A DNA stretch of 64,000 nucleotides from Selaginella tamariscina (GCA_003024785.1 PUQB01000046.1:784889-848888), one strand, 5' to 3'; shown: positions 1 through 12,770, numbered from the stretch's first letter. A program made the numbers and translations. The notes: generated by a model not told the origin, from the sequence alone.

Positions 1-510
1 GTTTACTCTCTCTCCACACATACACGTAAACACGTATTAGTCTTTTTCTCTATCTCTGAACACACAAACACGTATTCTACTCTCCACACACACACATAAA
101 GCAAGAGAGAGAGAGAGTACACATCTCCCTCCCCCATAGACACACAAACAAGTATTTAGTCTCTCTCCACATACACACATACTTTACTCTTTCTCTCTCC
201 ACACACACATGAACATGTATTGGTCTCTCTCCATCTCTGCACACACACAAACATGTATTCTACTCTTTCCACACACACAAAGATGTGTTTGTGTGTGTGT
301 GTGGAGGGATGTAGAGGGAGAGAGAGAGAACGCATCTCCCTCCTTCCCACAAACACAAAAAGGTATTTTAGCTCCCCACATACATGTAATTTACTCTTTC
401 TCTCTCCACGCACACATAAACATGTATTGGCCTCTCTCTACCTCTGCACACATACAAACACTTATTCTACTCTCCACACACACACACACACATCATTGAA
501 ATCATGAGAT
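1..510. repeat. CA/CT-rich tandem repeat
   Basis: Low-complexity sequence of (CA)n, (CT)n and (GA)n tracts. A longer period of about 210 bp is visible: the phrase around ATGTATTGG followed by CTCTCTC and CTCTGCACACA occurs near 215 and again near 424. Reading frames here are Cys/Ser/His-rich artefacts of dinucleotide repeats. Nothing suggests coding. Confidence 0.8.
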
Positions 511-603
511 TAGTAAATATACACTGATATTCACAAGAGAGAATAATATATAGAACATTTACACACATATGTACTTGCTTATGTAAGTTTTTACTTTATA
601 GAT

Positions 604-1617
604 TTGGGCACCACGATCTGTTTTTGGTGTTATAAATTTGAGCACATGTTTTGTGATCTCAAGAAACAGTTGGAGATCACGAATATGTATTTCTTTTCAA
701 AAACTCTTCTTGTTAAGTTAATGGATAAGGATGGCTTATTGCCAAATGAGAGGAGACAAAATGCTTTAGCTCGAGCTATCGTAGATGAATATGTGGTTGG
801 AAGACCAGACATAGGTTATGTCCTTGCTAAGAAGGAAAATGATGCCATGTACTTGTGGTCGTGCTTAAATAATAGTTTTGTGGAGAGTTGTGTTATTGCA
901 AAAGGGTGTTGTTATCAGGAAGGGCGTGAGGAGGCCATTGTCTACCACAGAAATGGCGTACATGGGGTCACACAATGTCGTCATAGCTGGGGAGCCGATC
1001 AGTATACAGTTTAGTAAGGTATTGATGAATGGCACCATATATGCAACAGGTGACCATGTATGTGTCTTAAATCCCACTCTAGGTGAACTGGATTGGGTGG
1101 CACTTTTTAATTACGTGGTCGTAGTCTCAACAGTGGAGGGGATAAGGTGTTCTTCTCTAGAGACTATCACCAATATAGTGTAATAGAGATGGGGAGTAAG
1201 AGAGATCCAGGGACTAGTGCATATGTAGTTGTTCCAACTATGACATATTTGGATCCAAGCACATGTAACCTCTGAATAGTTTGAAAGGGGAGTTGTGTAT
1301 GCTACCTTTTAGGGATGGGAGAGGCAATGGTAATGCCCTTTGTAACCACCACGTTTCCTACACGGTGTCTGGGTATGTGATGTATTTAATAAGATTGAGT
1401 GTTTTTCTGTTTATGTTTACTATCTCGTAAGTTGGTGAGGCAAACAATAGTCAATCCAAGAAGGTTGACACATGTATGTGAACCATTTACTTTTGAAGAG
1501 GTTCTGTTTTACAAAGCTGATACTTATAATATTTTTGACTCTCATTTCTCAACCCTCGTTTTCAACAAGAAACGAATATCTGTTCTTCACACCTTTCATT
1601 TCAGGTTTCCTATGTAA
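604..1617 (+). pseudogene. Fragment of a DNA-transposon gene (relative of the 7.1-10.7 kb gene)
   Basis: The frame at 604-1014 contains a DGLLPNERR segment followed about 25 residues later by a VLAKK...DAMYLW segment. The same order (DGLLPPERL ... VLVKNG ... DLAMEVW) occurs in the frame at 9713-10237, so this is a diverged copy of the 3' part of that transposase-like gene. Coding jumps to another frame near 878 (to 1183) and again near 1399-1617, with stops between. I see no start, catalytic motif or complete domain. It is a decayed remnant, not a functional gene. Family assignment rests only on the internal similarity. Confidence 0.5.
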
Positions 1618-1689
1618 TTATATATGAAAAAATTTATTCTCAAAATCCAAGAAGATACTTAAATATTTTCTTTAGGTTTGGCATATCCT

Positions 1690-2440
1690 CTAAATCCTGC
1701 GTCTATATATTAGTAAATTAGTGTGGCACATACACATACACAGATATACAGTGTGTGGTCTACTCTAGTTCTGAGTCGGTTGTTAGATGCCTAGGGAAGG
1801 CCCGCCCCTCACGGGGCAGGCATTTATGTGGCTGTTGCCCGGTCGACACACAGCAGCCCGCCCTCGCCACAGAGAGCAGCTCAGGTTGATTGCCGACAGC
1901 CTACAGGGTTGAGCCGCAAACCCCTAAGCCCAACCGTCAGAGCCAATCCTTTTCCCAAAGTTATGGATCTGTTTTGCCGACTTTCCTTACCTACATTGTT
2001 CCATCGACTAGAGCCTGAACAACACATTCAACTAGTTTTTTATCCTTAGTTTTTAATTCAATAAAGTGGTTCACGATCTTAAATATTTAATGCACACAAG
2101 CACCCCTCTCTCTTTCTCTCTATCTATATCTTAAACATACTATCCAACAAGCTACACCACATCTGTAGATTTCACATAGAGTACGTATGTACGTACACTA
2201 CATATATATAGACACTACACACAAATACAATACTACACGTACAATAAACATGTTTGAAAGAAAGGCATTTGCAAAGAGTTCCCATCTGTAAAGAATCAAA
2301 ATGAGCTTCAAGAATATTCCTGTGGCAGTCACGCACATGCCTTGATATCTCACGTGAACGCGCGGGCCTATAGGATATAAATGAAGCTTAGAATCCTAGG
2401 TTTCAGCAGCCTGCAATTACAGCGGCTCTCCGATTCCTAG
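1690..2440. repeat. Dispersed repeat family, copy upstream of cullin copy 1, with GC-rich insert
   Basis: 1677-1720 and 2030-2290 match 11800-11850 and 11905-12190 in the same orientation, and 51955-52260 and 57545-57900 in the opposite orientation; shared landmarks are GCATATCCTCT, AAAGTGGTTCACG and CAAGCTACACCACATCTG. At about 2280 the match switches to the upstream flank of the cullin fragments. About 1770-2030 is markedly GC-rich and absent from the other copies, so it looks inserted. Confidence 0.65.
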
Positions 2441-3360
2441 AGGTGCGCATCACACTAACACACACACACAATAATATTTGGTTTTGCTTTACTCGTAATC
2501 CATTTCCCTTCCAGTATCAAAAGCCTTAAATCTTGATCATGTCAAGGGAAAGTGAGCTGCTAGATTTTGAGGAGGGATGGGCCATCATACAAAAGGATAT
2601 AACCAAGCTGATAAACTTGTTCGAGACTGATTCTGCTAAGAAATTTACTTCTCACGACCGCATGATGCTCTACACGTATTGAACTCTTTTGTGTGTGTGC
2701 GTGCGGCACGTGTATGTTATGTTGCATTCAGTTAACCAACCTGTCTTCTAATTCCAGCAACGTCTATAATTTGTGCATGAAGAATGGTTTGATGAAGCAC
2801 TGATGTATGAACACTATAAACAAATATATGAAGAATATACCAAGTCGAAGGTACATACATGTGGGTGCACATTGATAACTATGTGAATTAAACAGGTTAT
2901 TCCTGCACTCGAGGAGAAGGAAGGTGTGTCCTTCTTGAACAAGTTTCTCAACCAGTGGAGAATCTATATGTCCATAGTCAATTTACTTTCTAATGCCTTT
3001 AGCTATCTAGAGCGTCTCCTAGTTAAGTATCCGCGTCTCCTCCTGTCCATAAAGTGGGAATCATGCAATTTAAAGACATGGTAAGTACTACTGTGTGTGT
3101 GAGTGTGTGCAGAACTGATTATGTATCAATCATCGCTTAGGTGTACGACGGGTTAAAGAGCAAGGTCGATGGCGCGATGATGGTAATTTCATAAATTGGT
3201 CTGTTTATATTAAAATCATATTTGTAACTTTCTTGTTCTAGTGTGAAGAAGTTGATGAAGTGCTTCGGGAGAAGGTTGTTGAGATAAGCAATATAATGAT
3301 GCAAGACATGGATGAGCGTCGTGAGGATAGAGGCCATACCCGTACACTCGACGTGTGTAA
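2441..3360 (+). pseudogene. Cullin N-terminal fragment, copy 1 (CUL1-like)
   Basis: Five exons: 2539-2675, 2758-2850, 2896-3080, 3141-3182 and 3242-~3354, with GT-AG introns of 45-82 bp. Exon 1 encodes a cullin-type N-terminus (DFEEGWAIIQKDITKL ... HDRMMLYT). Exon 2 gives VYNLC and YEHYKQIYEEYTKSK; exon 3 gives VIPALEEKEGVSFLNKF and QWRIYMSIV; later exons give VGIMQFKDM and YDGLKSKVDGA. The order matches plant CUL1, where this region binds SKP1-type adaptors; the middle and C-terminal RBX-binding parts are absent. Exon 2 carries an insertion and stop after VYNLCMKN. Four related copies lie elsewhere in the window, all damaged. Confidence 0.75.
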
Positions 3361-4400
3361 ATTTTTGTGTTTTTGTTAATCTATGGAAAGCATAATTCAT
3401 AAGTTTATGTATAATATACATTATAAATAATAATTTTATATCAAATTTAATTTCTGGTCAAACTTTGTACACAATAACCTCTATGTGTGAGAAAAAGATG
3501 CATACAGTGGTGATATGAAAATTGTATTTAGACGACTGTATGTGCTACGTGTACAGACGAACATATGTGTGTGTCAGTATGCAAACACTTATGTATTGAT
3601 AAAAAAAATTTAAATGGAACGCTTTCACAATTCAGCCCCTCTTGTATAAATGGTAATTAATTAATAAAGTTTAAATATAAAAAATATGTATTTAAAAAAA
3701 TTATATATACCAAATCATATATATAAATGAAATGCATTAACTCTAAATGATATTTTTTAAATGTATAAAATCATTAAAATAATTCATTCTTGATGGTGTA
3801 CAATAGAATACACAACGAGCCACGGATGGTGGATTCTGCCACAGAAGTCAGAATTATAGTAACTTGGCTGTTGACAAGACTATTCACTTACAAAAACCAC
3901 TATGTTAAGTTGATGCTAATAGTGGCATTCAAGACTATGAAACATAGTGGTTTAGAAAGTGAAGACCATAATGTAAATGAATGTGAAGATTTGACCATGA
4001 TATATAATGTAATAGTAGAGTACCTTCAAAAGTAGCAAGTAGTTGCACAACTCATGGTGTTTTTCATAATGGATTTGAATTGTACAATGTTATGAAATGA
4101 ATAGTGAATATTTGAACACGAAATGGCAACATAAACATAATGGATATATTGTTTGAATTTCAAACATGAATATATACCATACTTCATACAAAGATGGAAA
4201 ACTATACACCAAATTCTAAAGTCTACTGAGAGTGACAGTGTGGGTTTGCCAATTCTTGTTATCCCATACATGCCTTTCAACTTTAAGCACACCCCTGGAT
4301 ATGGCTCGTTATGCAATATGCTTAAGTGCGACAAAAAAGCGCATAGATGCAGTAATTGCAAAAACTTTGGCACCTACTGATTTGTTGTGAGCAGCTGTAA
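3361..4400. other. AT-rich intergenic sequence with repeat homology
   Basis: About 3430-3690 is the inverse of 37600-37860 (shared landmarks ATTCAGCCCCTCTTGTATAA and AATTAATTAATAAA) and relates to 52800-53060. Reading frames at 3790-4035 and 4153-4380 (ending in a Cys/His-poor SNCKNFGTY tail) are short and unrecognised. I see no supported gene. Confidence 0.5.
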
Positions 4401-4749
4401 ATGATTTGAGTGCCATCAAAGAAACTTTTTTTTTGGTTGTTGTAGAAGTATGCTTCCAAATAGTTTGAAGATCTCAATGTCAATTCTTTAAACTTCTCCT
4501 CCCAATTTTTAGGCAACTAGTACATAAACAATTCCTTAGTTCATGAAGTAGAAATGCTAGAAATACTGTGTAGTCATGCTGGTTATTTTCATCTTTGTCT
4601 GAGTTGTTTTTCTCGTCATTGGTGCCTACAAATTTCTCTTTGTCATCCAGCACAACATCTGCTATGTCCTTAGTGTCCGTCTTAGAGTCACAATCCGATC
4701 GTGTCTAAATAAATCACCGGTAGACATAAACAAAATTTCAAGGATACAA

Positions 4750-6887
4750 CACTATAAAAAAAACTACCTTTTGCGAATTTGGAATTGGTGTATTGCCTCT
4801 TAATCTCTTCTTAGACAAAGTGTTTTGTTTGTCAATGCTGCCCACTTAAGCTCCTCCTCATCCGAGTCAGAGTCACTTTCATCAGCATCTCCTAGCCTCT
4901 GAAAATAAGAGGCCAAATAAACACATCACATATGTATAATATTAAAACTTACCTTCTGTGAATTGGGTATCATCCTACTATTTTTGGCCTACCTCGGGTT
5001 GAGTCCTATTTGTGAAATAAAGCTTAGTATTTACTTATAGCTTGATGAAGGAAAAAAATAATTCAGTATATTTAACCAACCTGATTAGAGAAGGAAAAAA
5101 AATAATTCAGTATGATTTAACCAACCTTTGAATCTAAATCAGAGTCACTTCTGTCTGTGTCTTCTGGCCTCTGAACAAATACAAATATTAAGTTTCTAAG
5201 TTGTTGAAAAAATGTTTTGACCTTCTGTGAGTTAGGTATTGAGAGAGTAGTGGCCTTTGTCCTTGGCTTGCGTCGTTTTCTATTGGCTACATCAACAGTG
5301 TCTTGTCCAGCCTGTTGTAATCCACAATAGTTATTTCAACATACTGGGAAAATTGTTTTACCTTCTCTAAATTTGCTTTGTTCTCTGTAACGCCTTAGAT
5401 TTGAGAATGTCTCCACATAGGGCGGCTTCTTCCTCTGAATCACTATCATGATTGTTTTGCTCGACATGCTTCTGTGGAATGGGAACCAAACTCTTCCCTT
5501 GGTTGCCCTCATTGTTTATAGCTTTGTTTATGTTGTTGTTGCTGCCACTTGCTTCTTGAGCCTGCAAACCAACATGTATTAGTAACATGCATGTTGCCAA
5601 ATACTATACAATGTCATTACTATATTTAATTCCTCATACTCAATAAAAAAAAAATATTAACTTACCACTTCACCTAACGAGCTGCTTCTAATTCTCTTTG
5701 CTGGCGGTGCTATCAATTCAAAAGGCGGGATTTGTCACTATCCTCACCACCGTCAGAGCTACCACCATCTCCTCTTCGTCTATGAACCTCGTACAACATT
5801 CAGGCCACAACACCAATTTATGTGCTATCAAAAGTTAGACAAAATGCAATCACTACCTTGTAACTAACTACGTACCTCCTCAACAAGCTGAGAGACCCAC
5901 TTAGGTTGGCATTCATCAAAAGCTGGAAAGCGTTGTTGAAATGGGATAGGCAAATCCTTTTGTATGTCCCATTTGTTGATTATTTTAACTCGTAGCATGG
6001 TGTACAGGAGGCCTTCCTTCACGACCTTCTCAACCACAATGGCTTTTGCAACCTGAAACATCCCTGGCCATTAGTAAACACATACAACTTTGAAATAAAA
6101 TTGGAACTATACTCACCTTCTTCTCTAAGTATGGATGCGGTTTCTGCATCCGAGCTAAGTGAAGCTCAATAAAGAACTCAACATCTGTTTCTTTTAGTTT
6201 TCGCCCATATGCTTGCAATTCCACAAGTGTACAGTTCCATAAATAATCACGTTCCAATCGACCTTCCTCCCTAAAAGCTTGCTTCTTTCTAGTGATGTTT
6301 CTACGAAAGCTTACAAGCTTACGCCCAATTTCCTTCTCTGCATGCTCTCGAGTTTGCATTGAGCAGTTCACTCCATATAGTCGATCTATGATTTCTGTCC
6401 TTCGTGGAAGATATCTGCCAGCAAGCTTTCCCTTGAACCTTGCAGCCCAATAATTGGGGAATGCAGCTTTCACATGCCAATGGAGTTCCTTTGTGATAAC
6501 TCGGCCAGCCTTCAAATCAGTCAAAGAAGATGAGACACTGTGCGCCCACCCATGTGTTCATTTTCACGTCCAAACCATGGATGTGAACTTTGGTGTGGCT
6601 ACCATGAATGTGCACTTTAGCATTTGCAGATGTTGATGGGATTCGCGAAGGAGCTTGGGTCTTCAATGATGATTGCACATACCTAACAATAGCGGCAGCT
6701 GTTCCTCGTGGTACACCCACATCAGACCAATCTCTTGTGCTCATCCCAGCAAGGCCCTCTCCATTGATCTTCTCCTTTGCAACTAGGGTATTGAAATCAC
6801 CCCAGCTGAACCAAACTTCGTGGATAGCAAGACACCTACCTCTTCCAGCTTCAGGGATTCAAGATTCGTGTGTACAAATGTCGCCAT
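4750..6887 (-). CDS. Unknown transposon-associated protein with SAM-domain-like N-terminus and acidic repeat exons
   Basis: The coding direction is clear but the gene model is incomplete. A possible ATG lies at 6887. About 6790-6660 encodes EKINGEGLAGMSTRDWSD followed by VGVPRGTAAAIVRYVQ, which has the spacing of a SAM domain C-terminal half (seen pattern; function inferred). 6524-6116 is a basic, Arg/Lys/Trp-rich segment (ELHWHVKAAFPNYWAARFKG). It splices through a GTGAGT...TTTCAG intron of about 60 bp to a segment beginning VAKAIVVEKVVKEG. Downstream exons (about 5590-4840) encode Asp/Ser/Glu-rich stretches; two of them (about 5175-5127 and 4910-4850) are near-duplicates, QRPEDTDRSDSD and QRLGDADESDSD. 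It is divergent from the transposase-like gene across 200 bp, as expected for a two-gene DNA transposon. Frames break near 6800 and 6540, so this copy may be decayed. Confidence 0.45.
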
Positions 6888-7079
6888 CTATCGATTTGAG
6901 TGAAGTGAGGGCACAAATGGAATAAACTAAACCCACATTCACTAAAGAACAAAATGCTAAACCTAAGGTACTTCTTAGCTTGAAATCCGTAAGTAAGCCT
7001 GCCGCCCACAATGCGGGAATCATTGTATAGAGATTAATGTGCCGCCTGCCTTTAATGAAACAATGAAGAACTTCACATT
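6888..7079. promoter_or_regulatory. Divergent intergenic region between the two transposon genes
   Basis: About 200 bp separates the minus-strand SAM-like gene from the plus-strand transposase-like gene. No coding frame is convincing here. Its position makes it the likely shared promoter. No TATA element stands out, so this is inference from layout only. Confidence 0.3.
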
Positions 7080-10000
7080 TTGCTTAAAACAAACTTTATT
7101 AAGTTGATGTTTAGAACATGTTCATCAACACAAAATATGACCAGGCAGAGAGTACATAATCAATGGGAAGCAGGTCACAAGGGGTGCCTGGCGAGGCACA
7201 CACGAGAACAGTCAAACCGTGCAAAAAATCATGAAGATCCTTGTGGAGCCTTTGTCTATCAATGTTCACAATGCTCTGAGCAGTTTGGGAGTGGAGGTAA
7301 ACATTACAGCAAGTCAGGCTTCTATAATCACTTGCACACAAGATACAAGTCTAGGTTTAACACAAACATTATTGAAGGCAGTGAGCTGATGAGAGCCATG
7401 AAGAAGTCTCTCATACTCAGCAAAATGTTTGTAACTTTGGGCTGATAATGGGGGCTTTGGAAAATGGAGATGACAGTTTTCATAAAGATCAACACCATGA
7501 AGATGAAGATGAGCTCGATGCTATTTGTGTTGACTCGGCTAATGAAGATGATCAAGAGCATATTTTGGCATTTGATGAACTTCCCGTCCCAAACCAACCT
7601 ATTGCAGCACAGATGTTGAGGTTTTTATTTCAGTTATGTCATTTGTTTGATTATGGGCATGTCTCAGAGGCAGTGAGGACAAACATTTTGCAAGCAATGT
7701 TCGGCACAGGAGAAGCAACAATAGCCCATATCTTGTGCCCATCTTGGACTGGAGGTGGGGCACTTGAAGGTTCCACGATCTTCACGTGCCCTAGATCGCC
7801 TTCTGCGCAACTTAGGTATGCCAAATCCAAGACGTCATGATTTCTGCTTGCATAAAAACACTCCATCTTTTGCATTCAGCAGTCGTGATGAGCAGTGTGG
7901 GTGCGGGTAAGTCTCTAACATAGTGGTCTGTTAAATGCCCTGAATTGACACAACTGATTTGTGTTTTATGTAGGGTTCCCCTTCATCATTGTGCCACATG
8001 CAAAGAGGAATGCTCATTCTGTGGTGCAAGTATTAGCAGCTCAATATCCTTTTATACATTCCCTTGGGTCCTCGACTCCTTTTACATCCAAAGTAAAATC
8101 CATATGCTGGGATGACCTTAGGCCTTGGAGAGCACGAGATTCGTGGCAACGTAGAGCATTGCACGAACCACCTGAACAAATTAATGAGATTTGGGAAGGT
8201 AGCAAATGGCGGCAGTATGAAGCGTTTTTTGATCCTGATCAAGAGTTTGAGCTTCCTATCAAGTGTTGCTTCTGCGAGGAATTCATACGTCAATGGCCAT
8301 TTAGAAATGAGTGCATGAATGGTGTGGATGTGGATCAACATGGTATGTACAAGGTAAAATGCCCTTCATGCCATTCTGTTTTTGAAGCTACTCGAAGGCT
8401 AGTCAAAGGGGACCCCAGGAACTTGGCACTACAACTTCATTGGGATGGATTTCAATCTGCCAGAACCAAGCAAAGGAGTTCAGGAGCATTAAACATTAGA
8501 GTACTAAATCCAGGTTTGCAAGGAGCAGCACACTCTACAGCAACATTACCAATCATGTACATTCCGAAGTCAGAAGTGGAAGCAGGGACAGATAGCCTAG
8601 ATGCATTCATGAACTTGTTGATTGAGGAGCTTGTGTCATTGTTTATAGAAGGGGTGGAGGTAGATTATTCTCTAGATCCTGACCAGTATGCAGGCTGCCA
8701 AAAAACTTTCGTCTCAGGGCTTTGCTCCTAGTTGTTGTGCGGACCATCCGGCACAATGTGAACTTCTCAAGCTTTCGAGTGGTACGTTGATGCTGGTTTT
8801 TTTATCATTTAAGAAGTCTTTAACAAGCTATCCCCCCATGTAGGTGGCAAAAAGTTGTAGGAAATGTAAGACTCCAGTTCACAGGACGGGAAGCAATGGA
8901 AACATTCTGACATTTTCCAGAATTCCATGGAGCCACCTCAACCTCGGACAGTTCGTGAGATCAATGAAGCGATTGAGGTGCTAGAAACAATCTCGAGCAC
9001 ATCTCATAAGCAAAATTCCAGCAGGATTCTGGAGTACGTGGTGCAAGCATGCTGCTCAAGTTAGCTGATGTTTACGGGTAAGCAAACATGTAACAGTTTT
9101 CTGAGCCAATTCATCACTTTTCTTTTCAGAGTTAATTTATTGGAGTTTTCAACATTTGACGTGATGCATTTGTGGTGTTTGAATGTGTTAAAAGTGTGCA
9201 ACGAGCAGACATTCAACAAAATACAAGAAGGCAAGGAATCTACCATGCAAATATTGAGATCATGAATGAAGACCTTGCTACAACATCGAACTCAATCATG
9301 AAGAGAGGTCGCAGACCAGATCATCCATTGACTCGGCTTGGTTTTTGGCGAGCTCAGGAGCACCAACATTTTGTACAATGGTACCAAATGTATGCAGTAG
9401 ATGGCCTCCTTGACAATGAGCTGACAAAATTATTATATGACTGAAATCAAAGTTTCGGATGGACTGTCGAAACACTTGATGATATGCGGGAACTTTGCAG
9501 CACAGTTGAGGTTCTATGGTATTTGAAATTTGGGCCTCATCAATCTGTATTGATGCATGCGTTCGGACGAGGCCATATTTGTGAGGATATTTTTTTGTTT
9601 GGTTCTTCTGCAAACACTTGGTGTTACAAGTATGAGTCGAATTCAAAGTGTTGAATGCAACTGAGACAAACAATATACAAATGGAAATGACGTACACGAA
9701 GACCCATCTAAGGTGCTCTATTTTCTACAGCTTATGGGATCTTCTTATTTACCAACTTGTGTAAGCAGGGGGTTTTTTACAACCATTCAAGAGCAAATGA
9801 TGTTGGAAAGGGATGGATTGCTACCACCAGAACGTTTGAGACATATGCTTAATCAAAGCTTTATAAAACCAATTTCTACAGGTTCATTGGAGAAGGTGTT
9901 GGTGAAAAATGGAATAGTTGTGGTAAGTTCAGAAGACTTAGCTATGGAGGTATGGAAACAATGTATGGACATGGGTTCTAGAGATTGGCGGAGAAGGATT

Positions 10001-10737
10001 TCAGAGACAGGAGTCCTTGTAACCCGGCAAAAAGGCAAGCATATTTCTACATTGCAGGTGGAAGCACTTGCACGCCTTATAGGAGTGGAGTTCCAGGCGA
10101 CTGGAATTATGAACCAGAGTGCTTTGGACACAAAGCTATTTGTATTCGTGGAACAATCTTCAAGTCAGCAGTACAATGGTGACACAAGACCTGACAACAC
10201 AGCATGTTTTTTGAAGTTAATATCATGTTGTAAATAGTGTAATTTTTTGTCCATGCAGGTGAAGTTTGCTATGCACAACTCATGGATATTTTTTCGGTGG
10301 AGTACAATGGATGAATATATGTGTTATTTTCAGCTAACTTTAGAAAGTGAGTTTCTAGACTTATGAACTTTAACCTCAAGTTAATTGGTTTATCACATGT
10401 CTAGATACCACTGCCAAGACCGAACGTCTCGACCAAGCATTCATGAAGCAAGTGGAATGTATATTTTGGCGCCTGGACGTTACCATTTCGACTCAACTTG
10501 TATTTTACTAGTGAATGACATTCAGCGTGAAGTTTGCATTGTGCCACACACAGACCAAGCACTGGCAAAGAGAGGCTTTGATATTGCTATAGAAGTTGTT
10601 GCATCGTCATTCCCAACACATCTGCGGAATGGAGTTGGTAAACACCTGTTTGGGTGACAACAGGCGACATTTTGGAGATCCAAGGGAGAGCTAGTTTGAA
10701 ATTTGCTATTGTGATATCCAGCAGCGTTGAGAGGCAA
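7080..10737 (+). pseudogene. Transposase-like gene of a DNA transposon (CACTA/TNP2-like or related; decayed)
   Basis: A chain of plus-strand segments in changing frames: 7080-7445, 7448-7840, 7961-8731, 9068-9444, 9713-10237 and 10385-10657. The first has a Cys2His2-like finger (QCSQCSEQF ... FYNHLH). 7961-8731 has two further CxxC pairs (CCFCEEF, VKCPSCHSVF) and then LALQLHWDGFQSARTK, reminiscent of the first catalytic Asp block of TNP2-type transposases. About 9150-9190 encodes FDVMHLWCLNVLK, placed like the DxMH block of that group. Some frame changes may be introns (for example a GT...AG gap at 7907-7973); others need frameshifts. 9713-10237 recurs in diverged form at 604-1014. Family assignment is tentative: CACTA, Plavaka and KDZ elements are alternatives. 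Confidence 0.5.
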
Positions 10738-11099
10738 ACCATGGATGTACTGTGGCTCAACATCATATTAGAGTTGGAGAAGAATATTTACTACTAGGAG
10801 GTGCACAACACACTACAAAATAGAAATGGACTCAAGTGGAACGGTTTGTGCTATGTGACAAACTGAAATGAGAAGACGGTTTTGTTATAGTAGAAGCTGA
10901 GGATGTGATCGAGTTACAAAATAACCAACTTGCAGTTGTATTGGCAATTTTTCGTAGGCGAAAAATTTCAAAGTTCAGCTATTGGAAGTTGGGGATGATG
11001 GGCTATACAAACTAGCTAACCAAAACTCCGCATATGTTGGCTGGTCTCAAATGCACTGCAAGAGAAAAGTGCAAGTAACTAGCTCTTCTGTAGGTGCTC

Positions 11100-11460
11100 T
11101 ACAATATTTTTTAATAAATGATGACTAAGTCTACAAAATGCCACACTACAAATCACATACAATATCACTATCTTTTATACCCGCAATGAAATCCACAATC
11201 ACAAATTTTTACTACAAAAATCCACTTCAAACAACAGCCACTATAGGACTTCACTATACAAATAAAAAGCCACGAACTCAAACACATTTCGAAGTCACTA
11301 TAAAATAACACCTTTATATGAAAAAGCCACTCTGAATTGGGAATCCACCATCCGCGGCTCCTTGTGATATGGATAAACCGCTTAGAAATTAATTCAGAAG
11401 ACAAACCTTTGGGATGCATTTCCAAACTAAAGATTAGTACTTCATCACTCACAAAATAAT
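11100..11460. repeat. CACTA-like subterminal repeat cluster
   Basis: Many short motifs of the type CCACTATA, TCACTATA, CACTACAAA and GCCAC recur every 20-40 bp (for example near 11143, 11166, 11239, 11251, 11295 and 11324). Clusters like this are typical of subterminal regions of CACTA elements, where the transposon DNA-binding protein attaches. The position just downstream of the transposase-like gene supports membership of the same element. I could not identify a clean terminus or target duplication. Confidence 0.4.
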
Positions 11461-11479
11461 CGAGAACAAATAAATACCA

Positions 11480-12770
11480 AGCATTATAACGTCGTGAGTT
11501 ATAGGCCTTTGTTGTCTTGTTGCGGCTGTAGCATCTATCTACTTTGGAGCTGTATTGTGCATCCTAGTGTTTCTCATTATCTGTGGCACACACACAGGTA
11601 TATATAACCTCTGTGTGTGTGTTGTGCACAATTATCTATTGAAAATCAAATACGTACATCACACACACTGAAAGTATATGTAGTTCAATAGTGATAATGC
11701 TGCTAAACAAAGGCCACTAGGACAAAGTAATGTTCCTTGGAACATAATCAGGTTAATTTGCAACTCTTAAAATCCAACAAAATACTTGAATATTCTCTTT
11801 TAGTTTTGGCATATCCTCTGAACCCTGCGTCTATGTATTAATATACATTTGCAATTATATATATATATAGGGATAGATAGATAGATAGATACATGTGTGT
11901 GATAACAAGTTTTTCATCCTTTACTCAGTAAAGTGGTTCACGGTCTTAAATATTACATACAATTAAGCACCTCTCTCTCTCACTATCTATATCTTAAACA
12001 TATTGTCCAACAAGCTACACCACATCTGTAGATTACACATAGACTACATACATATGTACATTACATACATACACTTATATACATAGATTATGTATGTAGA
12101 ATATTGTGCTGCTGCTCAATGGATGTTTCACTGTCTCAGTACCACCTATATAATTCCATTAACATGTTTGAAAGAGAGGCATTTGCAAGAGAGTTCCCAT
12201 ATGAAAGGGCAACTGCACATTGGTCATGTCACAAATTTAAGTACCAAGCCGGTCTTGGTACACGACCTTGCAATTCATTATTTTAGGGTTGAATTTCATA
12301 AAGATCCTTTGGAGTGCATTCTTGCTCTCTAATGCAAGAGAGAGATCAATAGCTTCAACTGTAGGAGGCTAGCTCATCAAGCTCCAAAGAAGAAATAAAA
12401 TTTACAAGATGTCGAATCTTCCATATTTCTTTTAGAAGTCTTCAAATGTTATAGATGTATACTCTCTATTGAAATCAGTTCACAAAGCCTTCATTCTCTT
12501 ACATGTTTATACTTCTACTTAAGCTATAAACAATATGTAGATAAAAGGAGTGTTTGGTAAATAACTAGTGCAAACATAAGGTGTAATGAGGAATGCATAG
12601 ATAAGTAAGATTGTGGATTACATTTAAGACATCTTTGGACATTTGCCCATTGACACAAGAAAATAGGTATTTCAAGCATTTATTATTCTAAATCAACTTA
12701 TTGATATTCGACCTCTTGAACTTTGTTCATCTAAGAAAAAACATGTTAAACAAAATATAATATATAATTT
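11480..12770 (-). repeat. Inverted copies of dispersed repeats found at 51-53 kb and 57-58 kb
   Basis: 11500-11720 is the inverse of 52480-52620 and 58150-58290 (landmarks GAGAAACACTA, GATGCACAATA, TAGATAGACGCTACAG). 11905-12770 is the inverse of about 51400-52260 and 57000-57830 (landmarks ACATGTTTGAAAGAGAGGC, AAGCCGGTCTTGGTAC, GACATTTGCCC). On the minus strand it carries a short decayed reading frame containing TCPIGDCPYTW in its best relative (57262-57543). No intact gene. Confidence 0.65.

Noticed and set aside
6608-6925. Plus-strand frame starting MCTLAFADVDG
   Set aside because: Lies antisense to the SAM-like gene; composition and motif support favour the minus strand.
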